This document shows, one piece after another, positions 1 to 8,557 of a DNA stretch of 64,000 nucleotides. Position 1 is the stretch's first letter, and each line of letters opens with the position of its first letter. This stretch comes from Chitinophagaceae bacterium (lineage in GTDB: Bacteria > Bacteroidota > Bacteroidia > Chitinophagales > Chitinophagaceae), in the NCBI GenBank assembly GCA_017307735.1, contig JAFKGR010000003.1, forward strand, positions 248,001 to 312,000, given 5' to 3'. The notes below the pieces were generated by a model that worked only from the letters and a program-made list of their open reading frames with translations, ran no database searches and was not told the DNA's origin. A program made the translations under genes and the position numbers.

Positions 1-2065
1 TAAGAGATGCTTCCAAACCAATATCTGTTCCTTCCCCGGTTTCCCAATGGGTTGTCGGAGTTACCACCGTGTTGATACTTGCTCCGGTGGCAGAACTGCC
101 ATCGCCTCCCACGTAAACCAATGTCGGATCTTGGGAAGCCTTCAGGATGGAGAGATTTGCCGGTACGGACAGGTTTCCGATTTTACCCCAGCTTCCTCTC
201 AGTTTCAAATTGTTGAACAGCTTTTGATTTTCAAAAAACTTTTCTTTACTGATTATCCAGCCCACACCTACCGAAGGAAAATAACCCCAGGTATCACTAA
301 ACTTGGAGGAACCATCTGCTCTTAAAGACGCAGTTAACAAGTAACGGTCGTTGTAAGAATAATTTACTCTGCCAAAATAAGAGTTTACCCTGTCCAACGA
401 ACCTCCGTCACTTACATTGGCTGATGAAGCTGTCCCCAATGAAAGGTATTGAGTTGATGCCCCCGGCGGTACATCCTGAACACTCGCTTTAAAAGTGTAT
501 GTCCTGTATTCCTGTGCACCCTGCCCTGCCAATGCAGTCACCGAATGTGCACCGAATCTTTTTTGGAAGGTCAGTGTGTTTTCAACAATATAATTTCTAA
601 TCTCATTTCTGTTAATTCCCAGCACTGAGTGAGTATTTCGAAGTGCAACCGGAATATAAGAGTAGTTGGTAAACGGTGTATATCCTGTTCCTTCCGCTTG
701 TTCATAGACCGCACCGGCGCTTGTGTGGAAGGTGAAATATTTCAGGAATTTAACTTCAGCAAATAAATTTCCGTTCAGTTTATATGTTTTCGTCCGATGG
801 TGATTGAAGTCAATATTTTCCTGCGGGTTTTTCTGATTTGCTGCAGCTATATTAAAATCAGACGGATCTCCATAACTCCCGTCGGAATAAAATGCCGGAA
901 CGATGGGGGCTGCATTAAAGAGGCTGTAGAAAATTCCGCCCGGTGCATCATTGGATCTGCTAAAAAGCCCGGTAGTATTAATTCCCACTTTCAAAAACCT
1001 GGTTAACTGATAATCGTTTGAAATATGCACATTGTACCGGTCAAAATCACTTTTCTTAACCAATCCGTCCTGATGATAATATCCCATAGAGAAATTATAA
1101 TCCGAAGCCTTTCCCCCGCCGGTTACCGACAATTGATGATTGGTTACCATTGCATTTCTAAGAATAAGATGATACCAGTCGGTGGTGCCAAATGAATTCG
1201 GATCCGGATACAGAGCCGGCGCACCGTTCAATGCATCCACTTCATTGATCATTTGCGCGTATTCAGGACCGTTAGCCATCTTGGGTTCATTGGTCACTAC
1301 CTGATTTCCCGCATATCCATTATAGTTAATAACAGCTTTGCCATCCACTTTTCCTTTTTTGGTGGTAACCAAAATAACACCATTGGCAGCGCGGATACCA
1401 TAAATCGATTCTGCCGATGCATCTTTCAGTACGCTGATGCTTGCAATGTCGTTGCTGTTCAGAAAACTGATATCATCATACCATACGCCATCTACGACAT
1501 ATAACGGATTGGTATTGCCATAAACAGTACCTACCCCACGAATAGTAACCTGCGGTGGAGCACCCGGCGAACCGGCGTTGGTAATCTGTACCCCGGCTAC
1601 TTTTCCCTGCAATCCGCTCAGCGGGTTGTAGGATGATTGTTTTGCAATATCAGACCCACTCACCGTAGCCACAGAACCGGTCACATCCAGTTTCTTTTGG
1701 GTTCCATATCCAACAACAACTACCTGATCAAGTGTTTTTGTGGAAAGGGTCATTGTGATATTTACTTCAGTCTGCCCGTTTAGGGGAAAATTGACATCTT
1801 CATATCCGACGGACGAAATTACCAGAGTCACATTGGGGCCGGAAACATTCAGATGAAAATCACCGGACAAATTTGTTGTTGTGCCATTTGCACTCCCCTT
1901 CTCCATCACAGTAGCACCTGCCAGGGGACTGCCATTCTTGTCGGCTACAGTACCGGAAACCGCGGTGGCTTGTGCTTTTGCTGCAACAGGAATAAGAGAT
2001 GCAATTGTCAGTACGATTGCCAAAAAAGACCAGATTGGCAACCTGAATTTTATTCTTTGATGCAT
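1..2065 (-). CDS. SusC/RagA-family TonB-dependent outer-membrane receptor (3' part outside the window)
   Basis: The minus-strand frame starts at an ATG at 2063-2065 and stays open to the window edge where I checked it (about 688 codons seen; family members are usually about 1000). It opens with a signal peptide ending near AKAQA. A carboxypeptidase-regulatory-like beta domain follows (GTVADKNGSPLAGATV, about residues 35-110), then the linker with VVVVGYGTQKK and a TonB plug with ALQGKVAGVQI-like and VDGV motifs. Family role: TonB-powered import of oligosaccharides or other large ligands, normally with a SusD-like lipoprotein encoded just downstream, which here would lie before position 1. The ligand cannot be read from this part. 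The 5' side is followed by nearly 700 bases without a convincing gene. Confidence 0.93.
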   Translation of the reverse strand, partial: MHQRIKFRLPIWSFLAIVLTIASLIPVAAKAQATAVSGTVADKNGSPLAGATVMEKGSANGTTTNLSGDFHLNVSGPNVTLVISSVGYEDVNFPLNGQTEVNITMTLSTKTLDQVVVVGYGTQKKLDVTGSVATVSGSDIAKQSSYNPLSGLQGKVAGVQITNAGSPGAPPQVTIRGVGTVYGNTNPLYVVDGVWYDDISFLNSNDIASISVLKDASAESIYGIRAANGVILVTTKKGKVDGKAVINYNGYAGNQVVTNEPKMANGPEYAQMINEVDALNGAPALYPDPNSFGTTDWYHLILRNAMVTNHQLSVTGGGKASDYNFSMGYYHQDGLVKKSDFDRYNVHISNDYQLTRFLKVGINTTGLFSRSNDAPGGIFYSLFNAAPIVPAFYSDGSYGDPSDFNIAAANQKNPQENIDFNHHRTKTYKLNGNLFAEVKFLKYFTFHTSAGAVYEQAEGTGYTPFTNYSYIPVALRNTHSVLGINRNEIRNYIVENTLTFQKRFGAHSVTALAGQGAQEYRTYTFKASVQDVPPGASTQYLSLGTASSANVSDGGSLDRVNSYFGRVNYSYNDRYLLTASLRADGSSKFSDTWGYFPSVGVGWIISKEKFFENQKLFNNLKLRGSWGKIGNLSVPANLSILKASQDPTLVYVGGDGSSATGASINTVVTPTTHWETGEGTDIGLEASL

Positions 2066-2754
2066 ACTTATAAATAAAAAGTTAATAATCAATTATACGC
2101 AAGGCAAGTAGTTTTACGAAAACGCTGCATAGGAAAAATTTTTTTGTTTGGTTCAATTCTCCTAATAGCCGGTTCAAATTATTCCTTTTACAAGAATGTA
2201 CCACTCTATGTTATTGAATGCTACATAATAATTTATGTTTTAATATCCATTGATGGTGTGCACAATACAGACTTATTCATCAGCAGAGATCAATTATGAT
2301 AATGTGGCTTTTATTTGAAACAGAATTAAAAAAATATTATCCCTCCTGCATGCCTTTTTACGATTTTACGACATTTATTAAAGATACCCTCCCGCATTGG
2401 AGAAAATGATTTTTTCTCAATGTCATAAACCGGAAAACAACTTGATTTTGAAAAACGGGAACCAGACGTATATTTCATACCGAAGGCTCATTATTGACTA
2501 ATAGATACAGACCCTGTTATTCGATAAGGGTAAGTATTTCACGGACGAAATACATTAATGCCCCACGAATCCCTCTCATAGCTGCTTATAAGTTATCTGA
2601 CGGTGTAATCCGTTGCAGGTCGATTTCTGCTTGCATGCTCTCCGGCAGCCTGATAAATTGCGATTGATTTTTTTAAAAAAGGATATCTGCTCCTTCCCAA
2701 AAACGCACCGAATATGAACCGTTGCACAAAATTTTAAACCAAAAAAAGAATAAA
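2066..2754. other. Long intergenic stretch upstream of the SusC-like gene
   Basis: About 690 bases with no credible ORF. It is AT-rich and should hold the SusC promoter. The nearest minus-strand candidate, around 2104-2111, reads TACTTGCC and is only a weak match to TAnnTTTG. The word GGTTCAA occurs twice (about 2150 and 2171). I see no tRNA, structured RNA or convincing operator. Confidence 0.5.
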
Positions 2755-3108
2755 ATGAAAAGGAATTTAGTTATCATCTTCACCCTGCTGCTAATGGCAT
2801 CCGGTGCCAGGGGGATGCAAAGTAATCCGGGTGATGGCCAGAATTACTGGGTAATAGAAATCGGTCCGGCTACCAATCCATACACCATAATTCATTTCTA
2901 CGATGCACACAATAACCAGTTTCTTGAAGTCCTGTTAAAGGATCACAGGCTAAAATTGAAAAAAGCTATGATCAGAAGGCTCAATGCCCTAAGCCGTAAA
3001 CCGCGTGTCGATAGTGTAGCAGATATTGCAGCAACCCTGCACATAAACCCGAAGATGATTTCTTCAGCGAAAAAAAGGGAAGGGCAGGATATTGCCGGAT
3101 TAAAATAA
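2755..3108 (+). CDS. Small putative exported protein, unknown function
   Basis: A 117-residue reading frame from the ATG at 2755. An upstream in-frame start at 2722 would add 11 polar residues before the signal sequence, so the later ATG is preferred. The N-terminus has a basic residue pair and a hydrophobic run (LVIIFTLLLMASGARG), consistent with a signal peptide. The C-terminal half is basic and helical in character. I recognise no family. It is isolated between the SusC gene and a doubtful ORF, and no clear promoter precedes it, so it may not be expressed. Confidence 0.45.
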   Translation: MKRNLVIIFTLLLMASGARGMQSNPGDGQNYWVIEIGPATNPYTIIHFYDAHNNQFLEVLLKDHRLKLKKAMIRRLNALSRKPRVDSVADIAATLHINPKMISSAKKREGQDIAGLK

Positions 3109-3170
3109 TCCTCATGCCGGAATGACCTGTTATATATCTCCGCAACCTTTTTAAAAACAGAATAAAGGAA

Positions 3171-3431
3171 TTGTCATTTGATAACGGATATTCTGATGTC
3201 GTGTCCGGATTCAATTCATTTCATTATACTGCGGGTACAAAGTATTTCCCCGATGGTAAATCTGAATGGGGTTATCTGAATAAGTGGCCAGTACCACAGC
3301 GATGGCCATTGAACGGTGGTTTTGGAGAAGTCAAAGATGGAGTATCTGCATCAAAGGTACACCTTACCCGATCAGACGGCCATGTGATTTATGACAATAA
3401 ATTGAGGGTAGCCATATCAATGAAATCCTAA
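3171..3431 (+). CDS. Doubtful short ORF or gene remnant
   Basis: An 86-residue frame with only a TTG start. The frame is open back to a stop at 3123, with no ATG. The composition is protein-like, with many aromatics and glycines (for example GTKYFPDGKSEWGYLNKW), which is unusual for a random ORF. It may be the remnant of a larger gene whose 5' part has been lost. No family recognised. Confidence 0.3.
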   Translation: MSFDNGYSDVVSGFNSFHYTAGTKYFPDGKSEWGYLNKWPVPQRWPLNGGFGEVKDGVSASKVHLTRSDGHVIYDNKLRVAISMKS

Positions 3432-3445
3432 CCCCATCTCTTTAC

Positions 3446-3503
3446 AACCTGTCAGGTTTTCGTCTCCTGAACCAGTTGATCTCGAATATAAACCTGACAG
3501 GTT
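3446..3503. repeat. Pair of AACCTGACAGGTT-type palindromic words in opposite orientation
   Basis: AACCTGTCAGGTTTT (3446-3460) and AAACCTGACAGGTT (3490-3503) are inverted copies separated by 29 bases. Each is itself nearly palindromic. From general knowledge, the same word is scattered through intergenic regions of many Bacteroidota genomes. The pair could form a hairpin just beyond the rplQ terminator. Function unknown. Confidence 0.6.
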
Positions 3504-3510
3504 ATTTCAT

Positions 3511-3535
3511 AAAAAAAACCCGGAATTAACCGGGC
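3511..3535 (-). terminator. Rho-independent terminator of the rplQ operon
   Basis: Read on the minus strand: CCCGG, a six-base loop, CCGGG, then a run of eight T (3511-3518). It lies about 25 bases past the rplQ stop codon, as expected for the operon end. Confidence 0.85.
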
Positions 3536-3558
3536 TCTCATTTATTAAAGATGTAATC

Positions 3559-4119
3559 TTATTTCTCCGTTTCAGGGTCTATTTTTTTAACAGGCTCAGA
3601 TACTTTTTCTTCCTTCTTTTCTTCCTGAGAGGTTTCTTCGCTTACCTGTGCCGCTTCTTCAACCTTTGCTTCCACGGTTTTTTCAGTTGATTTCTTTCCT
3701 CTGCTTCTCCTGGTCTTCTTCGCGGGCGCTCCGGTTTCGCCAATTCCCTTTCCGTAGATTTCATTGAAGTCAACCAGTTCAATCAATGCCAGTTCAGCAT
3801 TATCTCCCACCCTTTTGCCCAGTTTAATGATACGGGTATAACCGCCGGCGCGTCCTGAAATTTTAGGACTGACAGAATCAAAAAGTTCCTTTACAGCCGA
3901 TTTATCATTCAGCCTGCTGAAAATGATCCTGCGCTGATGAGTGGTATTTTCCTTCGCCTTTGTTATCAGGGGTTCAACGTAAGGCCTCAAAGCTTTGGCT
4001 TTGGCAATCGTGGTAACGATTTTTTTATTTTCGATCAATTGGCAGGCCAGTCCGCTCAGCAATGCTTTTCTGTGGCTGGAAGTTCTGCCCAAATTATTTA
4101 CTTTATCTCCGTGACGCAT
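3559..4119 (-). CDS. rplQ: 50S ribosomal protein L17
   Basis: Large-subunit protein near the peptide exit tunnel. It starts [20 protein letters not shown], the typical L17 N-terminus. The conserved core takes about 116 residues. A further 70 residues form a charged Lys/Glu-rich tail with no counterpart in E. coli L17 (127 residues); such extensions are common in Bacteroidota. It is the last gene of the alpha operon, 35 bases after rpoA, followed by a terminator. The start is the only one that keeps the canonical N-terminus. Confidence 0.97.
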   Translation of the reverse strand: MRHGDKVNNLGRTSSHRKALLSGLACQLIENKKIVTTIAKAKALRPYVEPLITKAKENTTHQRRIIFSRLNDKSAVKELFDSVSPKISGRAGGYTRIIKLGKRVGDNAELALIELVDFNEIYGKGIGETGAPAKKTRRSRGKKSTEKTVEAKVEEAAQVSEETSQEEKKEEKVSEPVKKIDPETEK

Positions 4120-4154
4120 ATTTCTGTTTTTTTTGCGATCAAATGAATTAATGA

Positions 4155-5153
4155 TTATGCTTCGTCATCCAACCTCAGCTTGGAAAGTTCCATTCCAAAG
4201 TTGAGTCCTCGTTCCTGCAATACCTGTTCGATTTCGCTCAGTGATTTTTGTCCGAAATTCCGGAATTTCATCAAATCTTCCTGCTCATATTGTACCAGCT
4301 CACTCAGCGAATTGATCTTGGCTGCTTTCAGACAGTTGAATGCTCTTACCGAAAGGTCAAGATCTTCCAACGGTGTCTTTAAAACTTTCCTCAGTTGAAG
4401 GGTTTGCTCATCCACCATGTCTTCTTTCCTTTCTTCCTTATTATCGAAGGTGATATTCTCATCGGTAATGATCATCAGGTGTTGAATCAGGATTCTGGAA
4501 GCCTGCTTTACAGCATCTTCCGGATCAATCGTACCGTCAGTAACCACTTCCATTACCAGTTTTTCAAAGTCTGTTCTCTGTTCAACCCTCGTATTTTCAA
4601 TGGTGTATTTTACATTCTTGATTGGGGTGTAAATGGCATCAATCGGAATGTATCCGAAATGATTGCTCTTTTCTTTCGCTTCTTCAGCCGGTACATATCC
4701 CCTTCCTTTGCTAATGGTCAGTTCAATATCCAGTTTTGCCGAAGGATCCATCGTACAAATCAGGAGTTCAGGATTCATAACTTCAAAAGCCGGAGAAGCC
4801 TCGCCAATCATAGCTGCGGTAAACTCTGTTTTATTTTTCAGGTTCAGGGTAATCTTTTCAACACCCGGATCATGCTCAACCTTCTTCTTAAAACGAACTT
4901 GTTTCAGGTTAAGAATGATTTCCGTAACATCTTCGGTAATTCCTTTGATGGTTGCAAACTCGTGTTCTGCTCCGAGAATACTGATTCCCACAATTGCATA
5001 TCCTTCAAGTGAATTAAGCAATACCCGGCGCAATGCATTTCCTATTGTAACGCCATAACCCGGTTCCAATGGTTTGAATTCAAATTGTGCCTCGAAATGA
5101 TTGTTTTTTTGAAGAACAATTTTATCAGGTTTTACAAAATTTAAAATGGCCAT
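4155..5153 (-). CDS. rpoA: DNA-directed RNA polymerase alpha subunit
   Basis: 332 residues. The N-terminal dimerisation domain (about 1-230) carries the conserved GNALRRVLL segment that nucleates core assembly. A linker is followed by the C-terminal domain (about 255-322) with the helix-hairpin-helix stretch [19 protein letters not shown], which contacts UP elements and activators. It sits between rpsD and rplQ as in most bacteria, so expression is tied to ribosomal protein synthesis. Nothing looks truncated. Confidence 0.98.
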   Translation of the reverse strand: MAILNFVKPDKIVLQKNNHFEAQFEFKPLEPGYGVTIGNALRRVLLNSLEGYAIVGISILGAEHEFATIKGITEDVTEIILNLKQVRFKKKVEHDPGVEKITLNLKNKTEFTAAMIGEASPAFEVMNPELLICTMDPSAKLDIELTISKGRGYVPAEEAKEKSNHFGYIPIDAIYTPIKNVKYTIENTRVEQRTDFEKLVMEVVTDGTIDPEDAVKQASRILIQHLMIITDENITFDNKEERKEDMVDEQTLQLRKVLKTPLEDLDLSVRAFNCLKAAKINSLSELVQYEQEDLMKFRNFGQKSLSEIEQVLQERGLNFGMELSKLRLDDEA

Positions 5154-5203
5154 TTTATATATTTCGTTTTAATGAGTTGATTAAATTTTTGATACGGTAA
5201 TCT

Positions 5204-5809
5204 TTATTTACTGTATAATTCGACGATGAGTGATTCCTTGATATTTTCCGGAACACTGTCTCTTTCCGGATAAGCCAGAAAAGTACCTTTCATAGTGCCT
5301 TCATTCCAATCGATCCAATTGAATTTTGGATTCTTCGGTTTTAAATTGGAAGTAATGGATTCATTGTGGGCGCTCTTTTCTTTCAGTCCGATTACATCAC
5401 CCGGCTTTAATGAATAAGAAGGAACATTCAGCACTTCACCATTTACAGTTACATGTTTGTGCGATACAAGCTGCCTTGCTGCCTGGCGGCTGGGTGCAAT
5501 TCCCATACGGAAAACTGTATTATCCAGACGTGCTTCAAGCAATTTAATCAGCATTTCACCGGTAACTCCTTTACGGCGAACAGCTTCATTGAAAGTCTTC
5601 TTAAATTGCCTTTCAAGGACACCATACGTGTATTTTGCTTTTTGTTTTTCTCTCAACTGTAGTGCATATTCGCCAAGGCTTTTTCTCTTGCGCGCTGCAC
5701 CATGCATCCCCGGAGGATTGCTGTTTTTGTTTAGCCATTTACCATTGCCGGTAATGGGTTCCCCAAAAATCCTTGAAATCCTGGTTTTGGGTCCTGTGTG
5801 ACGTGCCAT
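5204..5809 (-). CDS. rpsD: 30S ribosomal protein S4
   Basis: 201 residues, normal length. Primary 16S-binding protein and, in many bacteria, translational repressor of this operon. The N-terminal segment (MARHTGPKTRISRIFGEP) lacks the zinc-binding cysteines found in some S4 proteins. The S4 RNA-binding domain lies at about 91-155 (LEARLDNTVFRMG...RQAARQLVSHKHVTVNG). It is followed by rpoA after 50 bases. I could not recognise an S4-binding pseudoknot in the leader regions. Confidence 0.98.
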   Translation of the reverse strand: MARHTGPKTRISRIFGEPITGNGKWLNKNSNPPGMHGAARKRKSLGEYALQLREKQKAKYTYGVLERQFKKTFNEAVRRKGVTGEMLIKLLEARLDNTVFRMGIAPSRQAARQLVSHKHVTVNGEVLNVPSYSLKPGDVIGLKEKSAHNESITSNLKPKNPKFNWIDWNEGTMKGTFLAYPERDSVPENIKESLIVELYSK

Positions 5810-5892
5810 AACTTACTTTGATTTTTTAGTGCCGGTGCCCCATCATTAAAAATCTAAAATCAATAGAACACCCGATTTATAAAATATAAAAA

Positions 5893-6297
5893 TTAAACTC
5901 TTCTTTTCTTGGGAGGCCTGCAACCATTGTGCGGCAATGGAGTAATGTCTTTGATCATTACCACTTCCAATCCGGATTGTGCCAGGGAGCGAATGGCCCC
6001 TTCGCGGCCCGAACCGGGTCCTTTCACATATACATCCACTCTTTTCAATCCTGCATCCATAGCAGTTTTGGCAGCATCAGATGCAGCCATCTGGGCAGCA
6101 TAGGGAGTATTCTTTTTTGAACCCTTAAATCCCATTTTGCCGGCCGATGACCATGCGATCACCTGTCCTTGTTTGTTGGTCAGGCTTACAATAATGTTGT
6201 TGAAACTTGCGGTAATGTGAGCGTCTCCATAATTATCCACCTTTACCACTCTCTTTTTGGAAGATGCTTTTGCGTTTGTTGTTTTTGCTGTCGCCAT
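5893..6297 (-). CDS. rpsK: 30S ribosomal protein S11
   Basis: 134 residues. It forms part of the 30S platform. Conserved features: [13 protein letters not shown], [14 protein letters not shown] and the C-terminal [18 protein letters not shown] tail, the S11 signature. The Asn-Gly in the tail is the classical isoaspartate site of S11. It lies between rpsM and rpsD with gaps of 139 and 83 bases, larger than elsewhere in the operon. Confidence 0.98.
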   Translation of the reverse strand: MATAKTTNAKASSKKRVVKVDNYGDAHITASFNNIIVSLTNKQGQVIAWSSAGKMGFKGSKKNTPYAAQMAASDAAKTAMDAGLKRVDVYVKGPGSGREGAIRSLAQSGLEVVMIKDITPLPHNGCRPPKKRRV

Positions 6298-6436
6298 AAT
6301 GAATTCTGTAGGTAATCTTAAAAATATTATTTATTTTCCGCTGTTTCCAGCGTCTGTATCACACCTCCCTCAGGCTTTTTATTGAGATCCGGCTGATACA
6401 AAAATTCTAAAGCCCGGTAATATTAAGGCTCAGTGA

Positions 6437-6817
6437 TTACTTTTTAGGAGCCTTCTTCTTACCTGCAACTGTTTTACGTCTGCCTTTACGTGTACGGCTG
6501 TTGGTACGGGTACGCTGGCCGCGGACAGGCAATCCTTTACGATGCCTGATGCCACGGTAGCAGGCGATATCCAGCAATCTTTTTATATTGGTTTGCACCT
6601 CACTTCTGAGGGCGCCTTCAGTTTTTATTTCAGCATTTATGATATTTCTGATAGCAGCCTGCTCATCGTCATTCCAATCATCCACTTTCTTATCAAAGTC
6701 TATGTTGGCTTTCTTTAAAATATACTGGGCAGTAGAGCGGCCAATACCATAAATATAGGTAAGACCAATCTCTCCTCTTTTGTTCTTGGGTAAATCTATA
6801 CCGGCAATACGAGCCAT
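6437..6817 (-). CDS. rpsM: 30S ribosomal protein S13
   Basis: 126 residues. Head protein contacting the P-site tRNA and the 50S subunit. It starts [20 protein letters not shown], and the C-terminus has the family hallmark [18 protein letters not shown] followed by a lysine-rich tail. It is 26 bases after rpmJ and part of the alpha operon. Confidence 0.98.
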   Translation of the reverse strand: MARIAGIDLPKNKRGEIGLTYIYGIGRSTAQYILKKANIDFDKKVDDWNDDEQAAIRNIINAEIKTEGALRSEVQTNIKRLLDIACYRGIRHRKGLPVRGQRTRTNSRTRKGRRKTVAGKKKAPKK

Positions 6818-6843
6818 ATTCTGAATTCTTGTTTATTGATTAA

Positions 6844-6960
6844 TTAACCTTGTCTTTGTTTGAAGCGCGGATTCTTTTTGTTGATCACATATAACCTTCC
6901 TTTTCTTCTGACAATCTTGCAATCAGCATTTCTTTTTTTTATAGATGCTCTGACTTTCAT
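6844..6960 (-). CDS. rpmJ: 50S ribosomal protein L36
   Basis: A 38-residue gene between infA and rpsM. The minus-strand translation begins [20 protein letters not shown] and ends in PRFKQRQG, a clear L36. Only one cysteine of the usual zinc set is present (Cys14), so this is the zinc-free (C-minus) form, although it still sits at the classical operon position. Gaps are 22 bases to infA and 26 to rpsM. Confidence 0.95.
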   Translation of the reverse strand: MKVRASIKKRNADCKIVRRKGRLYVINKKNPRFKQRQG

Positions 6961-6982
6961 AGCTTCTCTTTTAACTTACAAT

Positions 6983-7207
6983 TTAATTATTCTTATACCT
7001 GAAAATGATCCGTCCGCGCGATAAATCATACGGGCTCATCTCAACTCCCACTTTATCTCCGGGTAAAATCCGGATATAGTGCATTCTCATTTTGCCACTG
7101 ATGGTGGCCAAAATTTCATGACCATTTTCAAGTTTAACTCTGAACATAGCATTGGACAAGGCTTCCAAAATAGTACCGTCTTGTTTTATGAGCGCCTGTT
7201 TTGCCAT
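6983..7207 (-). CDS. infA: Translation initiation factor IF-1
   Basis: 74 residues from the ATG at 7207. An in-frame ATG two codons upstream (7213) is possible, but [11 protein letters not shown] is the family start. It is an OB-fold protein that binds the ribosomal A site during initiation. The conserved core [20 protein letters not shown] and the C-terminal [12 protein letters not shown] are present. It is the first gene of this operon copy; secY and map, which normally precede it, are absent. Confidence 0.96.
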   Translation of the reverse strand: MAKQALIKQDGTILEALSNAMFRVKLENGHEILATISGKMRMHYIRILPGDKVGVEMSPYDLSRGRIIFRYKNN

Positions 7208-7224
7208 TTTCAAATTTGGAGGCG

Positions 7225-7232
7225 CAAAGATA
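7225..7232 (-). promoter_or_regulatory. Putative -7 box for the infA-rplQ operon
   Basis: TATCTTTG on the minus strand matches the Bacteroidota consensus TAnnTTTG and ends 17 bases before the infA ATG at 7207. No clear TTTG -33 box lies at the usual 19-21 base spacing. The divergent gene at 7390 means transcription cannot enter from upstream, so a promoter is needed here. Confidence 0.6.
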
Positions 7233-7389
7233 AGTTTATAAATTCAAAATTTGAAAAAAAATAAAATAAATGGCTTGGGTTTTGCATTATTTTAGAATGG
7301 AGTTATCATTTCATCCTGAAGAATTTATTTTTTGAAAAAACAAGTACAAATTTCAAACTTTATTCCATTAATTTTCACATTTACATATT

Positions 7390-8067
7390 ATGAGAAAAAT
7401 AGCTTTGATTGCGCTGGTCAGCACATTGTTTTTAAGTTGCAGTAAGAACAGCAATAACGGATCCCCGACAGGGCCGGGTACACCCACTACCTTTATTAAT
7501 AATAGCGCCGGAAGTACCTGGTCGTATCACGAGACCAATTCTTCTACCGGAACTCCTGTCGAATCAGATTATACCGTCACTTCTACCAACAGCGACACAA
7601 CCATTCAGGGGAAGGCCTTTCATGTGTATTCATATTCATTCGGAGGATTTCAATACCTGAATCAAAGCAGTACAGATTATTATCAATACGACTCGATTCC
7701 CGGGATTTCCTCCTCGTTTGTAAGATTATTTCTCAAAACAAACCTCGATCCTGGCCAAACCTGGGATCAAAATATAAATGTCACTGTGCCAAATACATCA
7801 ACCACAATTCCGGTTGTTCTGGCCAATAAAATAGCAGACAAAAATAGCAGAACAGTCAATGGAATTAATTACCAGAATGTAATTCACGTGCAGACCACGA
7901 TCCTTGCGGCCCCACTTCCTGCAGGAGCATTGCAATCTGCAATAGATGCCTACTATGCACAGGGTGTCGGGCTTATAGAGTCCTCAATAGTAATAAGCAT
8001 CAATTACCTGACCATTGTAGAGAATGTAAACATCCACACCACCCTGGCATCAGCAAACCTGAAGTAG
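7390..8067 (+). CDS. Putative lipoprotein, unknown function
   Basis: 225 residues. The N-terminus is a lipoprotein signal with a Cys at position 17 (STLFLSC), so it is probably lipid-anchored. The mature part begins with a low-complexity Ser/Asn/Gly/Thr linker. Repeated beta-type segments follow (STWSYHETNSSTG, YYQYDSIPG). It resembles the broad class of small Bacteroidota surface lipoproteins, but I recognise no specific family. Converges with the next gene 10 bases apart, with no terminator hairpin seen. Confidence 0.75.
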   Translation: MRKIALIALVSTLFLSCSKNSNNGSPTGPGTPTTFINNSAGSTWSYHETNSSTGTPVESDYTVTSTNSDTTIQGKAFHVYSYSFGGFQYLNQSSTDYYQYDSIPGISSSFVRLFLKTNLDPGQTWDQNINVTVPNTSTTIPVVLANKIADKNSRTVNGINYQNVIHVQTTILAAPLPAGALQSAIDAYYAQGVGLIESSIVISINYLTIVENVNIHTTLASANLK

Positions 8068-8077
8068 CAATCTTTTT

Positions 8078-8482
8078 TTATATAGCCTCGGCCGAAAGAT
8101 GAACTTTGGTCATCGCGTGATAGTGATTTTGTAATTCATGCATCGGGATGGGATGCAAAATATGCCTCTTCTCATCCCTGTACCAAATTTCAAAGTGGGA
8201 AAAGTCTCCGGCTTTTGGTATCTGCATTCGGAAAGCACCTTTCATATACTTCACAGTTCCATCCTCATTGGGATGCCTGGTAAAATTCATTTTCAGGAGA
8301 GATTCATCATTCACCGGAACAGGATCTAAATCTTCGCCCTTGAAAAAAAATTTTTGAACACCATTATAAACTCCAATCTCCTTTTCATCATGATTGAAGT
8401 CAATTACTTCGCCCTGCCAACTTTGTCCGTTAGAGTTCACCTGGACATAGTCGCCGATTTTTAATTCATGAAACTTGACCAT
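8078..8482 (-). CDS. Conserved small protein of unknown function
   Basis: 134 residues, acidic and hydrophilic, with no signal or membrane segment. It begins with a small beta-barrel-like segment (ELKIGDYVQVNSNGQSWQGEV). The end (HPIPMHELQNHYHAMTKVHLS) resembles the C-terminal HQLQNLYFALTG motif of short proteins often seen in Bacteroidota phages and genomes. That resemblance is from memory and not verified. It sits alone between two unrelated genes; hmgA on the same strand starts further upstream, ending 75 bases before it. Confidence 0.7.
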   Translation of the reverse strand: MVKFHELKIGDYVQVNSNGQSWQGEVIDFNHDEKEIGVYNGVQKFFFKGEDLDPVPVNDESLLKMNFTRHPNEDGTVKYMKGAFRMQIPKAGDFSHFEIWYRDEKRHILHPIPMHELQNHYHAMTKVHLSAEAI

Positions 8483-8557
8483 CAGTTTAAATTTTATACT
8501 AATTTAATAAATTAATACTACCTGATGTTCATCAAAGGTTGTTCCTTAATTTCTCAC

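Noticed and set aside
4395..5012. 205-residue ORF opposite rpoA
   Set aside because: It is the antisense of a well-supported gene and has no independent signals. The same holds for the other long antisense ORFs, for example those opposite dnaX, lptD and rplA.
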